Positions 15,717-23,338 of a stretch of 61,296 nt of DNA are shown here, one piece after another. Source of the stretch: Anaerofustis butyriciformans (GTDB lineage: Bacteria > Bacillota > Clostridia > Eubacteriales > Anaerofustaceae); contig NZ_JAYFFH010000010.1 in the NCBI RefSeq assembly GCF_036289385.1, forward strand, positions 1-61,296. The letters are read 5' to 3'. The translations under genes and the position numbers were made by a program. Numbering within the stretch: position 1 is the stretch's first letter; the number at the start of each line of letters is the position of its first letter. Under the pieces are notes generated by a model. The model had not been told where the DNA came from. It saw only the letters and a program-made list of their open reading frames with translations, and did no database searches.

Positions 15717-16859
15717 ATGTCAGAAAATCAAAAAGAAATATATGATGAGTTAAAAAAAGAAGAAGACAAAGATATAAATAAAGAAGTAAACAAAAAAATA
15801 AAGTTTTGTCGAAACTGTGGGCAGGAAATAAGTGAGAATGATATTTTTTGTATGAATTGTGGCTGTAAATGTTTATGTGATAAAAAAACTTCTGAAAAAA
15901 ATAATAATAAAAGTTTTAAAGATGATATTGAAAAAAACAAATTTCCTAAAAAGAATTTTAAAGAATTTATTTTAAGGAAAAAGAAGCTGATTGGGGTGTT
16001 AATAGGAGCTCTTTTAATTATTTCGGGAATTTTATTTTTTATAATGTTTAAATTACAATCTCCTTCAAATTTTATTGAGGTTACCAAGGAAAATATTGAG
16101 GCAGGAGAAAATATATCGGTAAATGATTTTGTAGAAATAAAAGATAAATATAAAGATAATTATTCTATAAAGCCAAAACAAGATAAGTATAATTTTAAAA
16201 CACTTGGAGAAATTTCAATTCCATATATAGTTACAGATAATAATGGAGAAGAAAAAGAAGTTGATTGTACGTTTAATGTAGTTGATACAACTGCTCCCGA
16301 AATTAATACAAGCAAAGATTTAACAATAAAAAAGGGATCAGATTTTGATATATCAAAATTTGTTTCTATAAAGGATAATCTTGATGGGGATATTGATATA
16401 AAGAATTTGAATATAGAAAACGGAAATGTAAATACAAAAGAAGAAGGTGAATATACATTAACTTTATCGGTAACAGATAGTAATGGAAATAAAAATAAAA
16501 AAGAAGTAACTTTTATTGTTAAAGAAGAAATAAGTGTTGATGATGTAATGCAGACTTTACTCGGATTATGGCTTCCAACAGAATATGCGAGTATGTATAG
16601 TGAAACAGGTGTTACAGGTGATGCAATGATACTGTATGTAAAAGAGGGTTCAAAGTATTATCAAAAAGGTTATGAAAGTTCTGCTGAAATAACAATAAAA
16701 AGTATACAGGAAGGCGGAAGGATTATAGAATATGACCTTGCAGGTTTTGAAGGTATAAATAGTTATTCATCTCATGTAACGATTGATATGGGGCTTACAG
16801 GGGATAATATGATTAATATTAACGGTGTAAGTTATACATGGGTTGGTAGTGGATATTAA
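15717..16859 (+). CDS. Zinc-ribbon / membrane / Ig-like (DUF5011-type) protein
   Basis: 380 residues. The cytoplasmic N-terminus has a double-CxxC zinc ribbon (FCRNCG and FCMNCG, about 30-50) plus extra Cys, then a basic stretch and one membrane segment (about 95-115). Outside lie Ig-like folds, the second (about 190-265) with the TAPEI.....I..G..FD and DNLDGDI signature of DUF5011/Cry22Aa-like domains. The last 110 residues (GLWLPTEYAS...TWVGSGY) are a beta-rich domain I do not recognise. First gene of a repressed six-gene operon; perhaps an envelope sensor with a cytoplasmic zinc ribbon. Confidence 0.88.
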   Translation: MSENQKEIYDELKKEEDKDINKEVNKKIKFCRNCGQEISENDIFCMNCGCKCLCDKKTSEKNNNKSFKDDIEKNKFPKKNFKEFILRKKKLIGVLIGALLIISGILFFIMFKLQSPSNFIEVTKENIEAGENISVNDFVEIKDKYKDNYSIKPKQDKYNFKTLGEISIPYIVTDNNGEEKEVDCTFNVVDTTAPEINTSKDLTIKKGSDFDISKFVSIKDNLDGDIDIKNLNIENGNVNTKEEGEYTLTLSVTDSNGNKNKKEVTFIVKEEISVDDVMQTLLGLWLPTEYASMYSETGVTGDAMILYVKEGSKYYQKGYESSAEITIKSIQEGGRIIEYDLAGFEGINSYSSHVTIDMGLTGDNMININGVSYTWVGSGY

Positions 16860-16880
16860 AATTGAAGGGAAAATTTTAAA

Positions 16881-17171
16881 ATGAAATATTGCAATAGATG
16901 TGGAAATGAAATTGTTAATAATATCAGCATATGTCCTAATTGTGGGAATATATTAATTCCTGAAAGTAAACTAAAAAAAGATGAGTTTAATCTAGCTTAT
17001 TTTTCTGCCGGAAGTGTCTTAGGTGGACTTTTAGGGTTGATTGGTTTAGGAATATCAATTCTTATTCTTATTCTAAAAAGAAAAGAGCCTAAAAGGTATA
17101 GTTCTGTAGTATACGGAGCACTGTTAGGATGTATAGTAGTATCGATTTGTATGATGATATTTAATTTATAG
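16881..17171 (+). CDS. Zinc-ribbon membrane protein (96 aa)
   Basis: Zinc ribbon at the very N-terminus (YCNRCG and ICPNCG, residues about 3-22), a short linker and two hydrophobic segments (about 38-62 and 72-94) separated by a basic loop KRKEPKRYSS. Second gene of the zinc-ribbon operon, 21 bp after the first. The ribbon is presumably cytoplasmic. Function unknown. Confidence 0.88.
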   Translation: MKYCNRCGNEIVNNISICPNCGNILIPESKLKKDEFNLAYFSAGSVLGGLLGLIGLGISILILILKRKEPKRYSSVVYGALLGCIVVSICMMIFNL

Positions 17172-17190
17172 AAAATTAATAGGAGAAATT

Positions 17191-17628
17191 ATGAGTTTTT
17201 GTAAAAATTGTGGAAATGAATTAAATGAAAATGGAAACTTTTGTACAAAGTGTGGTATGAAAGTTGAGAAAGCAGTAAGTATACCAAAAAATTACTGCAC
17301 AAATTGCGGAGCTGAAATAAAAGAATATTCTGATATTTGTTTAAATTGCGGAATGTTGATTTCAAAACAAGAAAGCGTAAATGATGAAAAAAATTATAAT
17401 GTACTTTCGATATGTGGGTTTGTTGTTTCTATTATAAGTCTATTTTTTGGATTGTTAGGTTTAATATTAGAAATATTGGCAATGATAATGGGAGTTATTT
17501 CTTTAAATCAGTTAAAAAATAATGATAAAGAAAAAGGACAAGTATTTTCAATTCTATCAATCGTCATTGCGTGTTCATATATTATTTTTTATTTATTAAT
17601 TATGGCAACTATAGTTTCATATTTTTAA
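17191..17628 (+). CDS. Double zinc-ribbon membrane protein with DUF4190-like segment (145 aa)
   Basis: Two zinc ribbons in tandem (FCKNCG/FCTKCG at about 3-23 and YCTNCG/ICLNCG at about 35-55) are followed by two or three hydrophobic segments (about 70-145). The part beginning LSICGFVVSIISLFFGLLGL resembles DUF4190 membrane domains. Third gene of the operon, 19 bp after the last. Function unknown. Confidence 0.88.
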   Translation: MSFCKNCGNELNENGNFCTKCGMKVEKAVSIPKNYCTNCGAEIKEYSDICLNCGMLISKQESVNDEKNYNVLSICGFVVSIISLFFGLLGLILEILAMIMGVISLNQLKNNDKEKGQVFSILSIVIACSYIIFYLLIMATIVSYF

Positions 17629-17646
17629 TAACGAGGTTAAATTAGT

Positions 17647-18387
17647 ATGATTGTGATTTGTGATAAATGCGGTAAAGAATTGAAAGGCAGTAATATCAAA
17701 TACTGTTCTTGTTGTGGAAACAAAATAAGTAAACTTAATAAAGATAATTATAGCGAAAAGTATAATACTACTTTGTCAAAAAGTAGAAAAATAATGTGCC
17801 CTATATGTTGTAAATTGGTGAATCCTATTGTTAAGGAAGGTTGGTATTATTGTTCTTTATGCAGTCGTAAAATTCAAAAAGAAGCATTTGAATTTGATAA
17901 AGAAAGTATTCAATGCAGAAAAAATAAGAAAATAGAAGAGATGAAAAAAGAAATAGAAGAAAAAAAGAAGAGTGATGAATTTTATTATATATGTGATAAG
18001 TGCAATCGTGTTATTAAGTATTCATCTAAATTTTGCAAATACTGTGGTGAGATAAATAAACAAAAGAATTTTAATAGTGATGAAAACTTTACTTCTATAA
18101 AAATACAATTAACATCTACAAATAAATATATAGCCGGCAGTCCAAATGATCTTATCGGAACACCGAGAACAATTTATTTGGATGGTGAAGAAATTGGTAA
18201 GATGGGAGCAGAAGATGTAAAAATATTTGTTACTAAACTTAAAGGTAAACATATCTTAACAATATATAGAAATTCAGATATTTTTAATTGTTCACAAATA
18301 GATATACCATTAGTTATTGAATCATGTAAGGAATTTAATATAAAAGTTGTATTTGGATATAAGATTACATACGAATTTTTAAACTAA
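17647..18387 (+). CDS. Triple zinc-ribbon protein without membrane segment (246 aa)
   Basis: Three zinc ribbons: ICDKCG/YCSCCG (about 4-24), MCPICC/YCSLCS (about 56-78) and ICDKCN/FCKYCG (about 117-136). Between the second and third is a charged helix rich in Glu and Lys. Residues about 150-246 form a beta-rich domain (GTPRTIYLDGEEIGKMG and later KGKHILTIYRN), reminiscent of small envelope or PEGA-like folds. It is the only member of the operon with no membrane segment, so it may be the soluble partner. Function unknown. Confidence 0.85.
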   Translation: MIVICDKCGKELKGSNIKYCSCCGNKISKLNKDNYSEKYNTTLSKSRKIMCPICCKLVNPIVKEGWYYCSLCSRKIQKEAFEFDKESIQCRKNKKIEEMKKEIEEKKKSDEFYYICDKCNRVIKYSSKFCKYCGEINKQKNFNSDENFTSIKIQLTSTNKYIAGSPNDLIGTPRTIYLDGEEIGKMGAEDVKIFVTKLKGKHILTIYRNSDIFNCSQIDIPLVIESCKEFNIKVVFGYKITYEFLN

Positions 18388-18408
18388 GGAATGAAAGGGG
18401 AATTAGAT

Positions 18409-18999
18409 ATGTATTGTACTCATTGTGGAAGTAGAATAGATGATGATAGCTTGGTCTGCAGTGAATGCGGAGAAAAAGTAGAAGTATTTGAAAATATACA
18501 AGTAGATCAACAGGTACAAAATAATAATGAAAAGGACAAATTTAAAATAAATAAAAGAATTATAATTGCAGCAGCATTAATTTCTTTATTCATTTTGTCA
18601 TTTATGTATATAAATCAGTCAAATAAATATAGGGAATTGGAAGGTGTATGGCAGAGACAATATGAAAATTCGGAAATGACTGTTATAGGTGATGTGGTAG
18701 AAACATTTGAATTTGATGATAAAAAGGTAAAGTGGGAAATGAGCTTGACGGAAATTGATTATCAATATGGATTGATAGATAAAAGGTATAATTTTGAATC
18801 ATCATATAATTGCAACGGAGCATCCGAAAATCAAGGTAATTTAGTTATTGAGCCGTTTGCACTTTATCTTGGAGACTATGTGGTTCAAAACGTAGAAAAT
18901 GGGGTAGTATATGATTATAGAATATATAATGAAAATGGAGAAACTTACTTGCATCTTGAAATGAATGGAGAACAATATACATTTAAGTTAATCAAATAA
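18409..18999 (+). CDS. Zinc-ribbon membrane protein with exported beta-rich domain (196 aa)
   Basis: The ATG at 18409 follows AAAGGGG and puts the ribbon (YCTHCG/VCSECG) at the N-terminus as in its sisters, so I prefer it to the in-frame ATG at 18391. A membrane segment (about 52-70) precedes an exported domain starting ELEGVWQRQYENSEM, with lipocalin-like spacing of strands. Domain order matches the first gene of the operon (ribbon, membrane, outside beta domain), though the outside domains differ. Confidence 0.86.
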   Translation: MYCTHCGSRIDDDSLVCSECGEKVEVFENIQVDQQVQNNNEKDKFKINKRIIIAAALISLFILSFMYINQSNKYRELEGVWQRQYENSEMTVIGDVVETFEFDDKKVKWEMSLTEIDYQYGLIDKRYNFESSYNCNGASENQGNLVIEPFALYLGDYVVQNVENGVVYDYRIYNENGETYLHLEMNGEQYTFKLIK

Positions 19000-19027
19000 A
19001 GCGTAGTTAAAAAATGGGAGGAAAAAT

Positions 19028-19477
19028 ATGAATAATAAAACCAAAGTGTATAGAATGCATTTAAATCCAGACTTTAATTGTAACCTTGGACAAGATGATG
19101 TTATAAAATTTTGTAAAGAGAAAGGCATAATAGGTGTAGGTTGGGAAGATATAAAGGTACATAAAGATTATAAAGATGAAACAATTTTGAAAGAAGTATG
19201 TGACAATTCTAAATACACAAATAAACCATTTAACTCCTTAAAAATATTAAGTAAAATCAATGCTGGAGATATGATTTGGACTAAAGACAAAGAAAATAAT
19301 GTGTATTATTTATGCATCGTTACAAAAACATGGTTTGAAACTAACCCCGATATTTACTATGAAGATATGGATATAAAAAATTTTGTATGCTGTAACTGGA
19401 ATAAAATTGATAAAAGAAATATTCCAGAAAATATATTAAGAAGTTTTAAAGCGCAGCAGACTATATTACAAGTATAG
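19028..19477 (+). CDS. Soluble protein with possible EVE-like fold (149 aa)
   Basis: RBS GGGAGG. No zinc ribbon, no signal and no membrane segment. VYRMHLNPD, the KGIIGVGWED segment, the INAGDMIWTKD segment followed by YYLCIVTKTW, and the VCCNWNKID segment recall EVE/YTH-like domains that read modified bases and are often fused to restriction or defence nucleases. Here it stands alone as the last gene of the zinc-ribbon operon. The EVE assignment is by pattern only and needs a profile or structure search; otherwise it is a conserved hypothetical. Confidence 0.8.
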   Translation: MNNKTKVYRMHLNPDFNCNLGQDDVIKFCKEKGIIGVGWEDIKVHKDYKDETILKEVCDNSKYTNKPFNSLKILSKINAGDMIWTKDKENNVYYLCIVTKTWFETNPDIYYEDMDIKNFVCCNWNKIDKRNIPENILRSFKAQQTILQV

Positions 19478-19478
19478 A

Positions 19479-19509
19479 AAAAAGCGGTATATAACCGCTT
19501 TTATTTTTT
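19479..19509. terminator. Bidirectional hairpin terminator, right copy of the cassette-bounding repeat
   Basis: A 9-bp stem (19480-19488 with 19494-19502) with an ATATA loop and a T-rich tail. Thirty of 31 bases match 15231-15261. It also supplies the last Lys codons and stop of the convergent acetyltransferase gene. Confidence 0.87.
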
Positions 19510-20067
19510 TATTTCTCTAATTATTTTGCATGGATTTCCACCGGCAATAACATCACTTGGGATATCTTTATTAACAACGCTTCCTGCTCCAATTATAGAA
19601 TTTTCTCCAATTGTTACACCAGGAAGAATTATAACATTTCCTCCTATCCATACATTATCTTCTATGTTTACTTCCTTTGCATAGCAATATCCAGCTTCTC
19701 TTTTTTCAGGATGCTCGTTATGACCTACGGTATATATGGAAACATTTGGAGCAATTCTTACATAATTTCCTATATTTACTTTTGCCTGTGCAAGAATTGT
19801 GGAGTTATGGTTTATAAAGGAATGTTTTCCGATTTTTATGTGGTTGCCATAATCACAAGTGAAAGGAGGAAGTATATCAACGCTTTTGTCTATTTCTCCG
19901 AAAAGTTTTTTTAATATTTCTTTTCTTTTATCAATTTTAGCTATGTCGCATCTATTATATTCATCCATAATTTTTTTATTTTCAAGTAACATTTGAAAAA
20001 GAGATGAATCCTCTATATATTCTTCTCCTTTAATCATTTTTTCGTATTCACTGTAATTATTTTTCAT
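19501..20067 (-). CDS. Maltose/galactoside O-acetyltransferase-like (left-handed beta-helix) enzyme
   Basis: 188 residues from the ATG at 20067, which follows GGGGA; the longer frame would run into rnhC. An N-terminal MAT domain (SEYEKMIKGEEYIEDSS) precedes hexapeptide repeats, including IGKHSFINHNS, IYTVGHNEHP (the active-site His loop) and VWIGGNVIILPGVTIGENSI. It transfers acetyl from acetyl-CoA to sugar hydroxyls. 14 bp downstream of rnhC on the same strand. Confidence 0.93.
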   Translation of the reverse strand: MKNNYSEYEKMIKGEEYIEDSSLFQMLLENKKIMDEYNRCDIAKIDKRKEILKKLFGEIDKSVDILPPFTCDYGNHIKIGKHSFINHNSTILAQAKVNIGNYVRIAPNVSIYTVGHNEHPEKREAGYCYAKEVNIEDNVWIGGNVIILPGVTIGENSIIGAGSVVNKDIPSDVIAGGNPCKIIREIKK

Positions 20068-20080
20068 TATTTTCCCCGTA

Positions 20081-20995
20081 TTAAGATAAAATATCATTTG
20101 TTGTTTTAAAATGCAGTTTACATACATTCTTTAATTCATCACTGCCATATTTGTTTATAAATTTTTTTCCCTTTTGTATGACTATTTTATTAGCACCAAG
20201 AGGGAATTCAAAATTATAGTGCTTATTCATATTTTCAGTACTTTTTATTAAAGCATCTCTTGCTAAGATACTGGCAGCCGCAACGGCAATATTCTGCTCT
20301 GCTTTTGGTTTAAAAATAATTTCTTTCAAATTAAGTTCTTTTAGTCCTGCTTTTATTTGTTCTTCTCTCCCGAATTTATCAACTAAAAGTTTTTCAAAAG
20401 GATGTTTTTTATATACGTTTTTTATGTTTGTTACATGAGCCCATGCAAGTATAGCATTTATATTTCCTATTTTTGAATATAATTCGTTATATTTATTTTG
20501 TTTAATTCTTAAAATGGAATAATTACTTGTGACTTGTTTTATTTCTTTTGCCAATTTTGTTATTTGAATATCACTTAAATCTTTCGAGTCTTTTACTCCA
20601 AGTTCTTTTAAAATATTGTATTGATTTTCATTTAAGTAAATACTTCCTACAATAATTGGTGCATAGAAATCTCCTTTCCCAACTTCGTCGCTTCCTGTTA
20701 AAGGTGGAGCAAGTATTGGATATGGAGTTTTTATATTTGTCACATTAAAATTAGGGGAACTGGTATTGTTCCCCTTAAATTGCTCGTATATATTGTTAAG
20801 TGTAATATTTAGTTGTTCATCTTTGCTTTGAGATGTATCTAAAGTAATACCCTTTTTTTTACTGGAATAAATTCTTATAATATTTTCATTTATTCTAAAT
20901 TGTATTCCATAAGCAATCTTTTTTTCTTCAGATACATTATCTTCTTTTAATATTTCTTTTATTAAAAGGTATAAATCTTTAGGTGTCTTGTTCAT
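20081..20995 (-). CDS. rnhC: Ribonuclease HIII
   Basis: 304 residues, RBS GGGAGG. The N-terminal TBP-like domain (about 1-90) typical of RNase HIII precedes the RNase H fold, which starts with GSDEVGKGDF (Asp and Glu metal ligands) and includes KPKAEQNIAVAAASILARD. It degrades RNA in RNA-DNA hybrids. Transcribed with the PIN/TRAM gene, 9 bp downstream of it. Confidence 0.96.
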   Translation of the reverse strand: MNKTPKDLYLLIKEILKEDNVSEEKKIAYGIQFRINENIIRIYSSKKKGITLDTSQSKDEQLNITLNNIYEQFKGNNTSSPNFNVTNIKTPYPILAPPLTGSDEVGKGDFYAPIIVGSIYLNENQYNILKELGVKDSKDLSDIQITKLAKEIKQVTSNYSILRIKQNKYNELYSKIGNINAILAWAHVTNIKNVYKKHPFEKLLVDKFGREEQIKAGLKELNLKEIIFKPKAEQNIAVAAASILARDALIKSTENMNKHYNFEFPLGANKIVIQKGKKFINKYGSDELKNVCKLHFKTTNDILS

Positions 20996-21004
20996 TATGC
21001 CTCC

Positions 21005-22117
21005 CTATATGGGTTTTACGAAAATCATTCTTCCTGCGGCTGTTTGAAGTACACTTGTTACAACAGTATGAATTTCTTCACCTATTCTGTTTCTTCCTTC
21101 TTCTACCACTATCATTGTTCCGTCTTCCAAATAAGCAATACCTTGAGAATTTTCTTTTCCTTCTTTGATTACTCTTACATAAAGTTCTTCTCCCGGTAAA
21201 ACGACAGTTTTTACTGCATTTGAAAGTTCATTGGTGTTTAAAACTTCAACACCTTGGAATTCTGCGATTTTATTTAAGTTGTAATCATTTGTTACTACTT
21301 TTGCATCTATGTCAATTGCAAGTTTTAATAACTTTGTATCAACTTCGCTTATATCTGGGTAATCTTTATCAAGATTTACGACTTCTATTGGAAGCTCTTT
21401 TTGTATCTGATTAAGAATATCAAGACCTCTTCTTCCTCTGCTTCTTTTTACACTGTCTGCTGAATCGGCAATTTGCTGTAGTTCATACAATACAAAGTTT
21501 GGAAGTATTATAGGACCGTCTATAAAGCCCGTTTTTAGAATATCTAAAATTCTTCCGTCAATTATTACGCTTGTATCTAAAATTTTGGCTACTCCTATTG
21601 GAACTTTAGGATGTTTTTTACTTTGTTTTGTTCTGGCATTTTCATTCAAGAAAGGATTAAGTCCTTTAAAGAATTTTTCTACATCCGGAGCTTTGTATGT
21701 AGCTATTGAAATAAAAATATATATGCATACAGCATATATGATGATTAATATGATACTTGAAATCCAGCCCGGAAGTCCCATGTTTTGAAATGGCCAAGAT
21801 AAAAGTGCGGCAAGAATAAGGGCCAAAATCAATGAACCGATTAACATACCTATTTGTGTAAGTGTAGTATTGTTAAGTTCTATGCTTACTTGGTCAAAGA
21901 TACGTTTAAATAGTTTTGCAAAAAAAGGAATAAAAATAATAAATATAAAACCGAATAAAATAGCTGCAAAAACATAAATCATACCTTTCCCAAATGCTGA
22001 GGTTATGTTAATCCCAAGTTTTTGATACAAATGTCCACCGTTAATAATCCAGTTTGTAAGTTGGGTTCCTACAATTGCACCAAGAACAAAAATAATGGCA
22101 TATAATGCTTTTTTCAT
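21005..22117 (-). CDS. PIN/TRAM-domain membrane protein (YacL family)
   Basis: 370 residues, RBS GGAGG. Four hydrophobic segments (about 5-25, 42-66, 84-104, 116-138), then a PIN nuclease-like domain (DTSVIIDGRILD, SRGRRGLDIL and VVTNDYNLNKIAE) and a C-terminal TRAM RNA-binding domain. YacL-type proteins occur in nearly all Firmicutes; the role is not settled but a membrane-tethered RNA function is likely. It usually sits near ispD or clpC-radA; here it leads rnhC. Confidence 0.92.
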   Translation of the reverse strand: MKKALYAIIFVLGAIVGTQLTNWIINGGHLYQKLGINITSAFGKGMIYVFAAILFGFIFIIFIPFFAKLFKRIFDQVSIELNNTTLTQIGMLIGSLILALILAALLSWPFQNMGLPGWISSIILIIIYAVCIYIFISIATYKAPDVEKFFKGLNPFLNENARTKQSKKHPKVPIGVAKILDTSVIIDGRILDILKTGFIDGPIILPNFVLYELQQIADSADSVKRSRGRRGLDILNQIQKELPIEVVNLDKDYPDISEVDTKLLKLAIDIDAKVVTNDYNLNKIAEFQGVEVLNTNELSNAVKTVVLPGEELYVRVIKEGKENSQGIAYLEDGTMIVVEEGRNRIGEEIHTVVTSVLQTAAGRMIFVKPI

Positions 22118-22303
22118 TTGTTGTCACCTCCTTATTAAATTTTAAAATATCACAAGGTACAATACCTTAATATAATTGTATAAGAAATATATGTAAAAGT
22201 AAATATGAATTTTCTTAAAGTTATCTTAAAAATATAAAAAAAGAACATGATTTTGTAAGTAAAAGAAAGTTTATATATAAAAAAACAAATAAAAGAGTAA
22301 TAT

Positions 22304-22693
22304 TTATGTGTTTTTTATGTAATGTTTGTTTTCACAGATTTCATTCCATACGCATAAACCACATATATCTTTTCTTTTCCCGGGAAATATTATTTTATCA
22401 AGTACTTTATTTTTTAAATCTTTGTAATAAAATTCAATATCTATATTATTTATCTCACATAAGGATAGTACTTTTTTGTCGAAAATTGAAACTTTTTTGT
22501 TATCTATACAAATATTATTTTGGTTATTGGGGCATTTTTTACAAATTTTATCAGTGCAAAGTGTTAGTTTGATTTTTGTATTATCATGTAAATTATTAAT
22601 TATATTTTGCATGTTTAGAGTGAACTCTTTATTGTATCCTTTTCCTTCAAAGAAAAGGATACAAAGTAAATGGTGGGGACGTAGTTTAATCAT
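22304..22693 (-). CDS. DUF1284 family Cys-rich protein
   Basis: 129 residues. It begins LRPHHLLCILFFEGKGY, the DUF1284 signature, followed by three Cys pairs (CKKCPNNQNNIC and, at the C-terminus, CGLCVWNEIC), suggesting an iron-sulfur or zinc site. Its start overlaps the end of bioY by 8 bp, so it is translationally coupled to the biotin transporter. Function unknown. The 186 bp to its right-hand neighbour (22118-22303 between it and the PIN/TRAM start) hold nothing I recognise. Confidence 0.88.
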   Translation of the reverse strand: MIKLRPHHLLCILFFEGKGYNKEFTLNMQNIINNLHDNTKIKLTLCTDKICKKCPNNQNNICIDNKKVSIFDKKVLSLCEINNIDIEFYYKDLKNKVLDKIIFPGKRKDICGLCVWNEICENKHYIKNT

Positions 22694-23219
22694 TTTTTAA
22701 CCTCGGTTTTATAATTTTACTTACACCGTAAGCAAGAGCAATTTTAATAATATCAGGAATAACAAAGGGGACAACGCACATTGCAAGTATTGCAGTTATA
22801 GTTATTGCTCCTGTGTTAGCTGTGTACAAGAAATAAAACCATAATGTGCCAAGAGTGTAACATATTATTAAAGAGATAAATGAAAATAATATTAATAGCA
22901 TTGTATTTTTATTATATAATTTTTCGGTTAACATCATAAAAATTGGGATAATAAGAAATCCTATTATATACCCACCTGTATTTCCCATTAGTATTCCTAT
23001 TCCTGCAGTAAACCCTGAAAAAACAGGAATTCCTATAATTCCAAGCATTATGTATACTCCTACTGCAACTATGCACATTTTTGCTCCAAGAATAAAAAGT
23101 ATAAAATATATAGCAAATGTCTGCATGGTAAAAGGTATAGCCGTTGGTATTGATATCCAAGCTGAAATTGCAATAAATACAGAGCATAATGCTGCTAAAA
23201 CCATATCTTTTGTCTTCAT
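22686..23219 (-). CDS. bioY: Biotin ECF transporter S component BioY
   Basis: 177 residues, six hydrophobic segments. Family landmarks: an early segment ending in IPFTMQTFAIY, GIPVFSGFTAGIGILMGNTG and, near the end, a VVPFVIPDIIKIALAYG stretch. It binds biotin in the membrane and works alone or with the shared EcfAAT module, which is not in the window. The absence of biotin biosynthesis genes nearby fits a scavenger. The promoter region has a BirA-like inverted repeat. Confidence 0.95.
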   Translation of the reverse strand: MKTKDMVLAALCSVFIAISAWISIPTAIPFTMQTFAIYFILFILGAKMCIVAVGVYIMLGIIGIPVFSGFTAGIGILMGNTGGYIIGFLIIPIFMMLTEKLYNKNTMLLILFSFISLIICYTLGTLWFYFLYTANTGAITITAILAMCVVPFVIPDIIKIALAYGVSKIIKPRLKND

Positions 23220-23263
23220 AATAATATATTCTCCTTTTGGTGATAATTTTTTGTGCCTTATTT

Positions 23264-23330
23264 ATGAAGGCAAAATTATAATAATATACAAAAAAAGAAA
23301 GTGTCAACTAATATTTACATATAGGTTGAC
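23264..23330 (-). promoter_or_regulatory. Promoter of bioY
   Basis: On the minus strand TTGACA (complement of 23326-23331 region) is followed after 18 bp by TATTAT. The -35 element lies in one arm of the radA-bioY inverted repeat, so a protein bound there would block transcription. Confidence 0.55.
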
Positions 23331-23338
23331 ACTTTCTT
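23295..23338. promoter_or_regulatory. 14-bp inverted repeat: candidate BirA operator and radA terminator
   Basis: Perfect 14-bp arms (23295-23308 and 23325-23338) are separated by 16 bp. The half-site GTGTCAAC/GTTGACAC with about 16-bp spacing has the architecture of BirA operators found before biotin genes. On the minus strand the same element follows the radA stop and ends in seven T, so it can also fold as an intrinsic terminator. Confidence 0.65.
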
